A stretch of DNA of 64,000 nucleotides from Burkholderiales bacterium (GTDB taxonomy: Bacteria; Pseudomonadota; Gammaproteobacteria; Burkholderiales; Burkholderiaceae_C), in NCBI GenBank assembly GCA_028868825.1, contig JAGWTU010000006.1:86905-150904 (forward strand), in the 5' to 3' direction. Positions 44,735 to 52,276 of the stretch are shown piece by piece (position 1 is the stretch's first letter; every line of letters starts with the position of its first letter). The notes under the pieces are model-generated. The model did no database searches. It was not told where the DNA came from and saw only the letters and a list, made by a program, of their open reading frames with translations. The position numbers and the translations under genes were made by a program.

Positions 44735-46015
44735 TCAGGCGCCGAGCAGCCGCTCGCGGGCGTAGAGATCGGCCAGTGTCTCGCGCTCGCGGATCAACTC
44801 GATGCGCTCGCCGTCGACCATCACCTCGGCCGCCCGCGGCCGCGAGTTGTAGTTGCTCGACATCGCCATGCCGTATGCGCCGGCCGACAGCACCGCGAGC
44901 CGGTCGCCGACGCGCAGCGCCAGTTCGCGGTCGCGCCCCAGCCAGTCGCCCGATTCGCAGACCGGGCCGACGATGTCCCAGCGCCGCGCCGCCTCGTCGC
45001 GGCGCCGGCAGGGTTCGATCGCCATCCAGGCCTCGTACATCGCCGGGCGCACGAGGTCGTTCATCGCCGCGTCGACGATGCAGTAGTTGCGGCCGCCGTC
45101 GTCCGCGCCGGGCTTGAGCACGAGCACCTCGGTGACCAGCACGCCGGCATTGCCGACGAGCGAGCGACCGGGCTCGAGCAGCAGCTCGCGCGCGCCATGA
45201 CCGCGCTCGTCCAGGCGCTGCAGCAGCGCGCGCACGAGCGCCGCGGCATGCGGCGGTTCCTCGTCGGTGTACGTGATGCCGAGCCCGCCGCCGACGTCGA
45301 CATGGTGCAGCGGGATGCCGGCGCGCTCGACCGCCTCGACGAGGTCGAGCAGCCGGTCCAGCGCCTCGACATAGGGCCCGATCTGCGTGATCTGCGAACC
45401 GATGTGGCAGTCGATGCCAACGACGCGCAGGCCCGGCAGCGCCGCGGCGCGGCGGTAGGCGGCGAGCGCGCGGTGGTGGGCGATGCCGAACTTGTTGTCC
45501 TTCAGTCCGGTCGAGATGTAGGGGTGCGTCTTCGCATCGACATCGGGGTTCACGCGCAGGCTCACCGGCGCGCGCAGCGCCAGCGACAGCGCGACCTCGT
45601 TGAGCGCCCCGAGCTCGTCCTCGCTCTCGACGTTGAAGCAGCGCACGCCGGCCTGCAGCGCCCGCGCCATCTCGGCGCGCGTCTTGCCGACGCCCGAGAA
45701 CACGACCTTCGACGCCGTGCCGCCGGCGGCGAGCACGCGCTCGAGTTCGCCGCCCGAGACGATGTCGAAGCCGCAGCCGGCGCGCGCGAAGACCTGCAGT
45801 ACGGCGAGGCTCGAATTCGCCTTCATCGCGTAGCACACGAGATGGTCGCGGCCCTGCAGCGCCTCCTCGTAGGCGGCCAGCGCGCTGCGCATCGCGCGTG
45901 CCGAATAGACGAACAGCGGCGTGCCCCAGCGCCGGCCAAGTTCGGCGAGGTCGTGGCCGTCGAGCTCGAGGGCGTCGCCACGGCGCGCGAGGAAGGGCGC
46001 TCCGGGCAGCGTCAT
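44735..46015 (-). CDS. lysA: Diaminopimelate decarboxylase
   Basis: 426 residues. Last step of lysine synthesis. PLP Lys65 in CYAMKANSSL, GGGLGITY and the active-site Cys in GPVCESGDWLGR are present. It also supplies balance with diaminopimelate for the wall made by mrcA. It overlaps the lptM stop by four bases. Confidence 0.97.
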   Translation of the reverse strand: MTLPGAPFLARRGDALELDGHDLAELGRRWGTPLFVYSARAMRSALAAYEEALQGRDHLVCYAMKANSSLAVLQVFARAGCGFDIVSGGELERVLAAGGTASKVVFSGVGKTRAEMARALQAGVRCFNVESEDELGALNEVALSLALRAPVSLRVNPDVDAKTHPYISTGLKDNKFGIAHHRALAAYRRAAALPGLRVVGIDCHIGSQITQIGPYVEALDRLLDLVEAVERAGIPLHHVDVGGGLGITYTDEEPPHAAALVRALLQRLDERGHGARELLLEPGRSLVGNAGVLVTEVLVLKPGADDGGRNYCIVDAAMNDLVRPAMYEAWMAIEPCRRRDEAARRWDIVGPVCESGDWLGRDRELALRVGDRLAVLSAGAYGMAMSSNYNSRPRAAEVMVDGERIELIRERETLADLYARERLLGA

Positions 46016-46185
46016 CGCGCGACCGCCGATGCCGATGGCGCCACGGCGGCCGGCGCGGGCAGCACCAGCGGACCCTTCTGGCCACAGCCGGCCAGGGCCG
46101 CAAGCGCCGGCAGCGCGACCGCCACGACCCGCTTCAGGACAGCGACGCGGGGCCGCACTACACTCGAATTCGAAGCCACATGCAT
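46012..46185 (-). CDS. lptM: LptM/YifL-like small lipoprotein
   Basis: 57 residues, lipobox LAGC (Cys34) followed by GQKGPLVLP, the conserved signature of LptM, which helps mature the LPS translocon LptD. The start is uncertain: ATG 46185 or a GTG about 9 codons later would both give a shorter signal peptide. It overlaps lysA (ATGA) and is divergent from cyaY with only 12 bp between start codons, an arrangement common in proteobacteria. Confidence 0.82.
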   Translation of the reverse strand: MHVASNSSVVRPRVAVLKRVVAVALPALAALAGCGQKGPLVLPAPAAVAPSASAVAR

Positions 46186-46197
46186 GTCCCGGATTCT

Positions 46198-46551
46198 ATG
46201 AGCACCGCCCCCACCGAACCGGCACTGAGCGACGCGCGCTACGACGTCGAAACCGCGACGCTGCTCGCCCGCATCGAGGCCGCCGCCGACCGCTGGCTCG
46301 AGGAGGACATCGTCGATGTCGACACGCATCGCACCGGCGGACTGCTCGAGCTCAGCTTCCCCGACGGCAGCAAGATCGTCGTCAACACGCAGCCGCCCCT
46401 GCACGAGGTCTGGCTCGCGGCGCGCGGCGGCGGCTTCCATTACCGCTGGCACGAAGGCCGGTGGCTCGACACCCGCGACGGCAGCGAATTCATCGCCGCC
46501 CTCACCCGCCATGCGAGCGCGCAGGCGGGCAAGGCACTCACCGTCTACTAG
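46198..46551 (+). CDS. cyaY: Iron donor protein CyaY (frataxin)
   Basis: 117 residues. Frataxin fold with an acidic first helix and DVDTHRTGGLLELSFPDGSKIVVN and the conserved LHEVWLAA strand. It regulates iron supply to Fe-S assembly. A second ATG at 46180 region is out of the preferred context; ATG 46198 fits family N-termini. Confidence 0.95.
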   Translation: MSTAPTEPALSDARYDVETATLLARIEAAADRWLEEDIVDVDTHRTGGLLELSFPDGSKIVVNTQPPLHEVWLAARGGGFHYRWHEGRWLDTRDGSEFIAALTRHASAQAGKALTVY

Positions 46552-46575
46552 CGGTCGGCAACGGTCGGCGCTCGA

Positions 46576-48948
46576 TCAGCGCCGGAATAGGTCGAGGATG
46601 CTGCTGCGCTCCTCGGTCGTCGGCGGTTGCGGGATGTTGTCCTCGAGCCCGACGGCATCGATGCCACCGCCGTTCGAATATTCGTCATACATCCAGTACG
46701 GACCCGACTGGATCACGCCCGGCGGCGGCGCGATCTCCTGCACCGGCACGCCGCGCAATTCGTGCTGCATCAACTCGACCCACACCGGCAGCGCGAGCCC
46801 GCCGCCGGTCTCGCGGTCGCCGAGCTTGCGCGGCTGGTCGTAGCCGATCCAGACGATGCCGACCAGCGTCGGATTGAAGCCGGCGAACCAGGCGTCCATC
46901 GAGTCGTTGGTCGTGCCGGTCTTGCCGTAGATGTCGGGACGCTTGAGGATCGCCTGCGCCCGCGCCGCGGTGCCCGAACGCGCGACCTCCTGCAGCATCG
47001 TGTCCATCACGAAGGCATTGCGCGCCGGCAACGTGCGCAGCGCATCGTCGAGCACCGGCGGCTTGGCCTGCAGCAGCAGCCTGCCCTTCTGGTCGGTGAT
47101 GCGCTGGATCAGCATCGGCGGCACGCGGTAGCCGCCGTTGGCGAAGACGCTGTAGCCGACGACCATCTGCATCGGCGTCACCGATCCGGCGCCCAGCGCC
47201 ATCGTCAGATAGGCGGGGTGCTTCTCGGGGTCGAAGCCGAAATTCTGGATCCAGTGCTGGACGAAGGCCGTGCCGGTGGCCCGCAGCACGCGGATCGAGA
47301 CCATGTTCTTGGACTTGGCCAGCGCCGTCTGCAGCGGCATCGGGCCGTCGAACTTGCCGTCGTAGTTCTTCGGCTCCCAGGGCTGGCTGCCGGTGGCGCC
47401 GGCGTCGAAGAACAGCGGCGCGTCGTTGACGATCGTCGCCGGCGTGAAGCCCTTCTCGAGCGCCGCCGAATAGATGAAGGGCTTGAAGCTCGACCCCGGC
47501 TGGCGCCAGGCCTGCGTGACATGGTTGAACTTGCTCTTGCTGAAGTCGAAGCCGCCGACGAGCGCGCGGATCGCGCCGCTGCGCGGGTCCATCGCGACGA
47601 GCGCGCCCTCGACCTCGGGCAGCTGCGTCAGCATCCAGGCGCCCTTGGCATCCTTCATCGCCCGCACGACGGCGCCGCGACGGATCTGGATCTTCGCACC
47701 CGCCTTGTCCGACAGCCCCGAGGCCACCGGCCGCAGCCCGTTGCCGGTGACGGTGACGGTGTCGCCCGTCTGCAGCATCGCCGTGACCTTGCGCGGCGCC
47801 GCGTCCAGCACGACAGCGGCGCGCAGCTCGTCGTTGTCGGGATGGTCGGCCAGCGCCTCGGCGACGCGCGCATCGAGCAGCTTGGGGTCGGCCGGCAGGT
47901 CGACGTAGGCCTCGGGGCCGCGGTAGACCTGGCGCAGCTCGTAGTCCATCAGGCCGCGCCGCAGCGCGTGGTAGGCCACGGCCTGGGTCGATGAATCGAC
48001 GGTCAGGTAGACATTGAGGCCGCGCGTGTAGGCCTCCTCGCCGTACTGGCCGAAGACCAGCTGGCGCGCCGTCTCGGCGAGGAATTCGGCGTGCACCGCG
48101 GTCTCGCTCTGGCTGCGGTAGTGCAGCGTCGCCTGCAGCGCCTCGTCGTGCTGGCCCTCGGTGATGAAGCCGTTGTCGAACATGCGGTTCAGCACGTAAC
48201 GCTGACGCGCCGTGGCGCGCGTCGGGTTGGCGATCGGGTTGTAGGCCGACGGCGCCTTGGGCAGGCCGGCGAGCATCGCCGCCTCGGCCACCGTGATGTC
48301 CTTGAGCTGCTTGCCGAAATAGACCTCGGCGGCGGCGGCGAAGCCGTTGGCGCGCTGGCCGAGGTAGATCTGGTTCATGTACACCTCGAGGATCTGGTCC
48401 TTCGACAGCGCACTCTCGATCTTCATCGCCAGCAGGATCTCGTAGATCTTGCGCGTGAAGGTCTTCTCGGTCGAGAGGTAGAAGTTGCGCGCCACCTGCA
48501 TCGTGATCGTGCTGGCGCCCTGGCTGCGGGCATCGCGCAGGTTCTCCAGCGCGGCGCGCGCGACGCCCTTGTAGTCGACGCCGCCATGCTGGTAGAAGCG
48601 CAGGTCCTCGGCCGCCAGCACGGCGTCCTTCATCAACTGCGGGATCTTGCCGATGGGGACGAAGTTGCGCCGCTCCTCGCCGAATTCGCCCAACAGCACG
48701 CCGTCCGACGAATACACGCGCAGCGGCAGCTTCGGTCGGTAGTCGACGAGGCTGCCGATGTCGGGCACATGCGGATAGGCCATCGCCAGCGCGAGCCCGA
48801 CGACCAGCACCCCCATCGCCAGCCCCGCCATCATCAAGCCCAGCGCCCAGCCGCCGATATGCAGCATGGAGCGTGCGAGAGTCGGCGCCGGCGGCTGCGA
48901 TGAGCCACGCTGGGGTTCGGATTCGGACGTGGTCTCGGAAGCAGTCAT
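46576..48948 (-). CDS. mrcA: Penicillin-binding protein 1A (bifunctional peptidoglycan synthase)
   Basis: 790 residues. A cytoplasmic tail and one membrane helix (33-57) precede the GT51 glycosyltransferase (catalytic Glu114 in AAEDLRFYQHGGVD, second motif GASTITMQVARN). An OB-like domain follows, then the transpeptidase with SxxK Ser486-Lys489 (GSSFKP), SKN (546-548) and KTGTT near 685. Both activities look intact. It is divergent from pilM, as in most proteobacteria. Confidence 0.97.
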   Translation of the reverse strand: MTASETTSESEPQRGSSQPPAPTLARSMLHIGGWALGLMMAGLAMGVLVVGLALAMAYPHVPDIGSLVDYRPKLPLRVYSSDGVLLGEFGEERRNFVPIGKIPQLMKDAVLAAEDLRFYQHGGVDYKGVARAALENLRDARSQGASTITMQVARNFYLSTEKTFTRKIYEILLAMKIESALSKDQILEVYMNQIYLGQRANGFAAAAEVYFGKQLKDITVAEAAMLAGLPKAPSAYNPIANPTRATARQRYVLNRMFDNGFITEGQHDEALQATLHYRSQSETAVHAEFLAETARQLVFGQYGEEAYTRGLNVYLTVDSSTQAVAYHALRRGLMDYELRQVYRGPEAYVDLPADPKLLDARVAEALADHPDNDELRAAVVLDAAPRKVTAMLQTGDTVTVTGNGLRPVASGLSDKAGAKIQIRRGAVVRAMKDAKGAWMLTQLPEVEGALVAMDPRSGAIRALVGGFDFSKSKFNHVTQAWRQPGSSFKPFIYSAALEKGFTPATIVNDAPLFFDAGATGSQPWEPKNYDGKFDGPMPLQTALAKSKNMVSIRVLRATGTAFVQHWIQNFGFDPEKHPAYLTMALGAGSVTPMQMVVGYSVFANGGYRVPPMLIQRITDQKGRLLLQAKPPVLDDALRTLPARNAFVMDTMLQEVARSGTAARAQAILKRPDIYGKTGTTNDSMDAWFAGFNPTLVGIVWIGYDQPRKLGDRETGGGLALPVWVELMQHELRGVPVQEIAPPPGVIQSGPYWMYDEYSNGGGIDAVGLEDNIPQPPTTEERSSILDLFRR

Positions 48949-48973
48949 GGCTGACCCGCGAACGGGCCGGCGG

Positions 48974-48979
48974 ATTATA
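48974..48979 (-). promoter_or_regulatory. mrcA promoter -10
   Basis: Minus-strand TATAAT, a perfect -10, lies 26 bases before the mrcA ATG. The -35 region shows no good match at 16-18 bases. Confidence 0.6.
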
Positions 48980-49135
48980 GGAACCGCGTTGCGCCTGAGG
49001 TTGCAGACCGGTTGTCGTGACCGCCAACCTCGACCGCGTGCCCGGACGTGACTTTGTCCACGCTTGGCGGACGGCGCCGGGCGATGAAGGCGGCAAGCCG
49101 CTTGCGGCTTGTTTCAACTGTGCGTCGCTCGTGAC

Positions 49136-49174
49136 GGGTCGGCAACGAGATAGGGGCTCTCCGACCCGCTTTTT
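49136..49174 (+). terminator. Orphan rho-independent terminator
   Basis: GGGTCGG (49136-49142) pairs with CCGACCC (49161-49167) and is followed by GCTTTTTC. Plus-strand orientation. There is no plus-strand gene upstream, so it ends an unknown RNA or shields the pilM promoter from read-through. Confidence 0.65.
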
Positions 49175-49176
49175 CT

Positions 49177-49205
49177 TTGGTGCACAAGGGGTTTACTGCT
49201 AGCAT
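49177..49205 (+). promoter_or_regulatory. Candidate pilM promoter
   Basis: TTGGTG (49177-49182), 17-bp spacer, TAGCAT (49200-49205), with TGC before the -10 (extended). It would give a leader of about 84 bases to the TTG start of pilM. Confidence 0.55.
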
Positions 49206-49295
49206 TGAAGTAACTTCTTAACAAGCCCGAGGCTTGAATCCGGTGCTCGACGAGTTCCGGAAATTTGCCGGGCCCTCGGGCTGGGGAGCGCGTAG

Positions 49296-50375
49296 TTGGG
49301 TTTTCTGGACGCTTTGCTGGGGCGCAAACATGCCCCCATGATCGGACTGGACATCAGTTCCTCCAGCGTCAAGCTGGTCGAGCTGAGCCAGACCGCGACC
49401 GGTGACTACGTGCTCGAGCGGTTCGCCATCGAGCCGTTCGAGAAGGGCTGGATCGCCGATGGCCAGATCGAGAAGTTCGACGAGGTCGCTGCGGCCGTCA
49501 AACGCGTCGTCAGCAAGAGCGGCACGAAGACCAAGCAGGTCGTGATGGCGATGCCCCAGTCGGCCGTCATCACCAAGAAGATCATGCTGCCTTCGGGCCT
49601 GCGCGAAGAGGAAATGGAACTGCAGGTCGAGACCGAGGCCAACCAGTACATCCCCTTCTCGCTCGACGAGGTCAGCCTCGACTTCTGCGTCATCGGGCCC
49701 AGCCCGACCTCGGCCGGCGACGTCGAGGTGCTGATCGCGGCGTCGCGCCGCGACCGCGTGCAGGACCGCCAGGCGCTGGCCGAGGCGGCCGGCCTCAAGC
49801 CGGCCGTGCTCGACATCGAATCGCACGCCTCGCGGCTGGCGATGAGCCGCGTCATCACCGCCCTGCCCAACGAGGGCCGCGATGCGCTCGTCGCGCTGTT
49901 CGAGATCGGCGCCGACACGACCAGCCTGAAGGTGTTGCGCGACGACGAGATGCTCTACGACCGCGACCAGGCCTTCGGCGGCTCGCAGTTGACGCAGCTG
50001 ATCTCGCGCCAGTACGGCTTCTCGTTCGAGGAGGCCGAGGCCAAGAAGCTCAGCGGCGACCTGCCCGAGGATTACGCCACCGCCATCCTCGCCCCCTTCG
50101 TCGACAGCCTGTCGCAGGAGATCGGCCGCGCGCTGCAGTACTTCTTCACCAGCTCGCCGCACCACAAGGTGCATTACGTGATGCTGGCCGGCGGCACCGC
50201 AACGCTGCCGGGACTCAAGGAACGGGTCACCGACCTGACCGGGTTCGCGTCGAGCGTCGTCAATCCCTTCGATCAGATGCAGTTCGGGCCCTCCGTGCGC
50301 GAGTCGCGGGTGCGCCGTGAAGCGCCGTCGTACCTGACCGCCTGCGGCTTGGCGATGCGGAGGTTCCTGCAGTGA
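49296..50375 (+). CDS. pilM: Type IV pilus assembly protein PilM (TTG start)
   Basis: 359 residues. Actin-like ATP-binding fold (IGLDISSSSVKLVEL near the start, LAGGTATLPGL near the end). The start is TTG: GGGGAG lies 7 bases upstream and the family N-terminus MGFLDALLGRK begins there; ATG 49338 would cut conserved residues that bind PilN. First of pilMNOPQ. Confidence 0.94.
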   Translation: MGFLDALLGRKHAPMIGLDISSSSVKLVELSQTATGDYVLERFAIEPFEKGWIADGQIEKFDEVAAAVKRVVSKSGTKTKQVVMAMPQSAVITKKIMLPSGLREEEMELQVETEANQYIPFSLDEVSLDFCVIGPSPTSAGDVEVLIAASRRDRVQDRQALAEAAGLKPAVLDIESHASRLAMSRVITALPNEGRDALVALFEIGADTTSLKVLRDDEMLYDRDQAFGGSQLTQLISRQYGFSFEEAEAKKLSGDLPEDYATAILAPFVDSLSQEIGRALQYFFTSSPHHKVHYVMLAGGTATLPGLKERVTDLTGFASSVVNPFDQMQFGPSVRESRVRREAPSYLTACGLAMRRFLQ

Positions 50376-51010
50376 TCCTGATCAACCTGCTGCCTCACCG
50401 CGAGGACAAGCGGCGCCAGCGCAAGCGTGCGTTCTTCATCAGCCTGGGCGTGTGCGCCGCGGCCGGCCTGGTGGCGGTCGGCGTCTGGTACTCGGTGCTG
50501 CAGGAACTCAAGGCGGGCCAGGAGGCGCGCAATGCCTTCCTGAAGGCCGAGATCGCCCGGCTCGACACCCAGATCAAGGACATCGCCACGCTGCGCAGCG
50601 ACATCGACGCGCTGAAGGCGCGCCAGAAGGCGGTCGAGGATCTGCAGACCGACCGCAATGTGCCGGTGCACCTGCTGAACGAACTCGTCAAGCAGACCCC
50701 CGAGGGCGTCTACCTCACGGCGATCAAGCAGAACGGTTCGATCGTCGCGATCAACGGCATCGCGCAGACCAACGAGCGCGTCTCCGAATTCCTGCGCAAC
50801 ACCTCGTACAACTCGCCCTGGCTCGAGAAACCCGAACTGGTCGAGATCAAGGCGACGACGATGACGACCGCCAACAAGGAACAGCGCCGACTGTTCGATT
50901 TCTCGATGCGCGTGACGCTCAAGCGCCAGCTGGCCGTCGCCGCCGCGGCATCGGCTCCCGCGGCCGCCGCGAGCGCGGCGCGGCCGGCCGTTGCCGCCAA
51001 AGCCAGTTGA
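50372..51010 (+). CDS. pilN: Type IV pilus assembly protein PilN (GTG start)
   Basis: 212 residues. The N-terminus ILINLLPHRE is the conserved PilM-binding motif. One membrane helix (about 20-42) and a periplasmic coiled/ferredoxin-like part, with an Ala-rich tail. The start is GTG and overlaps the pilM stop (GTGA). Confidence 0.94.
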   Translation: MILINLLPHREDKRRQRKRAFFISLGVCAAAGLVAVGVWYSVLQELKAGQEARNAFLKAEIARLDTQIKDIATLRSDIDALKARQKAVEDLQTDRNVPVHLLNELVKQTPEGVYLTAIKQNGSIVAINGIAQTNERVSEFLRNTSYNSPWLEKPELVEIKATTMTTANKEQRRLFDFSMRVTLKRQLAVAAAASAPAAAASAARPAVAAKAS

Positions 51011-51017
51011 GGGTGCC

Positions 51018-51746
51018 ATGGCCAAGCCTTCCACACTGAGCTTCGACGTCAGCAGTTTCTTCGACCACGCGGCGTCGCAGTTCCGCAACCTCAACCCGAA
51101 GGAGCCGGGCCAGTGGCCGACGCTGCCCAAGGTCGCGGCCTGGATCGCGACCGCGGCGGCCGTCGTCGTCGTCGGCTGGTTCCTCCTGCTCTCGCCCGCC
51201 GACGATGAACTCGAATCCGCGCGCCAGCTCGAGCCCAGGCTGAAGACCGATTACCGCAGCCGCCTCGCCCAGGCCGTCAACCTCAACGAACTGCGCAAGC
51301 AGAAGCTGCAGGTGCAGGAATACGTGACCCAGCTCGAGAAGCAGCTGCCCGGCAAGGCCGAGATGGATGCGCTGCTGTCCGACATCAACCAGGCCGGCCT
51401 CGGCCGCGGGCTGCAGTTCGAGCTGTTCCGCCCGGGTCTCGTCCAGGTGAAGGACTATTACGCCGAGTTGCCGATCGCCATCCGCGTCACCGGCCACTAC
51501 CACGACATCGGCGCATTCGCCGCCGACGTCGCCAACCTCTCGCGCATCGTCACCTTGCAGGGCGTCGCCATCACGCCGGCCGCCGGCAAGGACGCCAAGG
51601 ACGCCGGCAGCGGCAATCTGGCGATGGAAGCGACCGCGCGCACCTACCGCTACCTGGACGCCAACGAGATCGACGAACAGCGCCGCGCCGCCGCCGCCGC
51701 CAAGACCCCGGGCGCCAAGCCCGCTGCCGCCGGAGCCCGCCCATGA
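51018..51746 (+). CDS. pilO: Type IV pilus assembly protein PilO
   Basis: 242 residues. A cytoplasmic N-terminus, one helix (about 41-60, VAAWIATAAAVVVVGWFLLL), a coiled region and a ferredoxin-like domain (YYAELPIAIRVTGHYHDIGAF). It pairs with PilN. Its last codons overlap pilP (ATGA). Confidence 0.95.
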   Translation: MAKPSTLSFDVSSFFDHAASQFRNLNPKEPGQWPTLPKVAAWIATAAAVVVVGWFLLLSPADDELESARQLEPRLKTDYRSRLAQAVNLNELRKQKLQVQEYVTQLEKQLPGKAEMDALLSDINQAGLGRGLQFELFRPGLVQVKDYYAELPIAIRVTGHYHDIGAFAADVANLSRIVTLQGVAITPAAGKDAKDAGSGNLAMEATARTYRYLDANEIDEQRRAAAAAKTPGAKPAAAGARP

Positions 51747-52276
51747 TGCGACAGCACCGCACCGCAGCCGCGCTGGCGGCGCTGGCCCTGCTGGCGGCCT
51801 GCACCGCCGACCAGGAGGAGCTGCGCGCCTGGATGGACCAGCAGCGCCACGAGGTCAAGCCCAGCGTCTCGCCGCTGCAGCCGCCGAAGAAGTTCGACCC
51901 CGAGCCGTACACGATGGCGCAGGGCGTCGACCCCTTCAGCACGCAGAAGCTGACCGTCGTGCTCAAGCAGGAGGCGCGGCAACCGAATTCGCTGCTGGCC
52001 GCGGAAATGAACCGCCGCCGCGAACCGCTCGAGGCCTATCCGCTGGACAGCATGTCGATGGTCGGCAGCGTCGACAAGCAGGGCCAGCGTTTTGCGCTGC
52101 TGCGCGTCGACAACCTGCTCTACCAGGTCAAGGTCGGCGACTACCTGGGGCAGAACTACGGGCGGGTGACGAAGATCGCCGAGACGGAGGTCGATCTGCG
52201 CGAGATCGTCCAGGATGCCTCGGGCGAATGGATCGAGCGCCCAGCCGCTCTGCAGTTGCAGGAGAAGGCGCGATGA
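51743..52276 (+). CDS. pilP: Type IV pilus assembly lipoprotein PilP
   Basis: 177 residues. Lipobox LLAAC (Cys20); the PilP domain contains ALLRVDNLLYQVKVGDYLGQNYG. It joins PilNO to the PilQ secretin in the periplasm. Overlaps pilQ by ATGA. Confidence 0.96.
   Translation: MMRQHRTAAALAALALLAACTADQEELRAWMDQQRHEVKPSVSPLQPPKKFDPEPYTMAQGVDPFSTQKLTVVLKQEARQPNSLLAAEMNRRREPLEAYPLDSMSMVGSVDKQGQRFALLRVDNLLYQVKVGDYLGQNYGRVTKIAETEVDLREIVQDASGEWIERPAALQLQEKAR

Larger units (their letters stand above)
48949..49295. other. Divergent mrcA/pilM spacer (347 bp)
   Basis: Holds the mrcA -10, a hairpin AAGCCGC-TT-GCGGCTT (49095-49110), a plus-strand terminator (49136-49174) and the pilM promoter just after it. 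A 16-codon ATG frame (49084-49134) is present but shows no ribosome site. The terminator has no known gene in front of it, so a short plus-strand RNA may come from 48990-49175. Confidence 0.5.

Noticed and set aside
49084..49134. 16-codon frame as a leader peptide for pilM
   Set aside because: No ribosome site, no informative codon run, and a terminator lies between it and pilM with a separate promoter after it.
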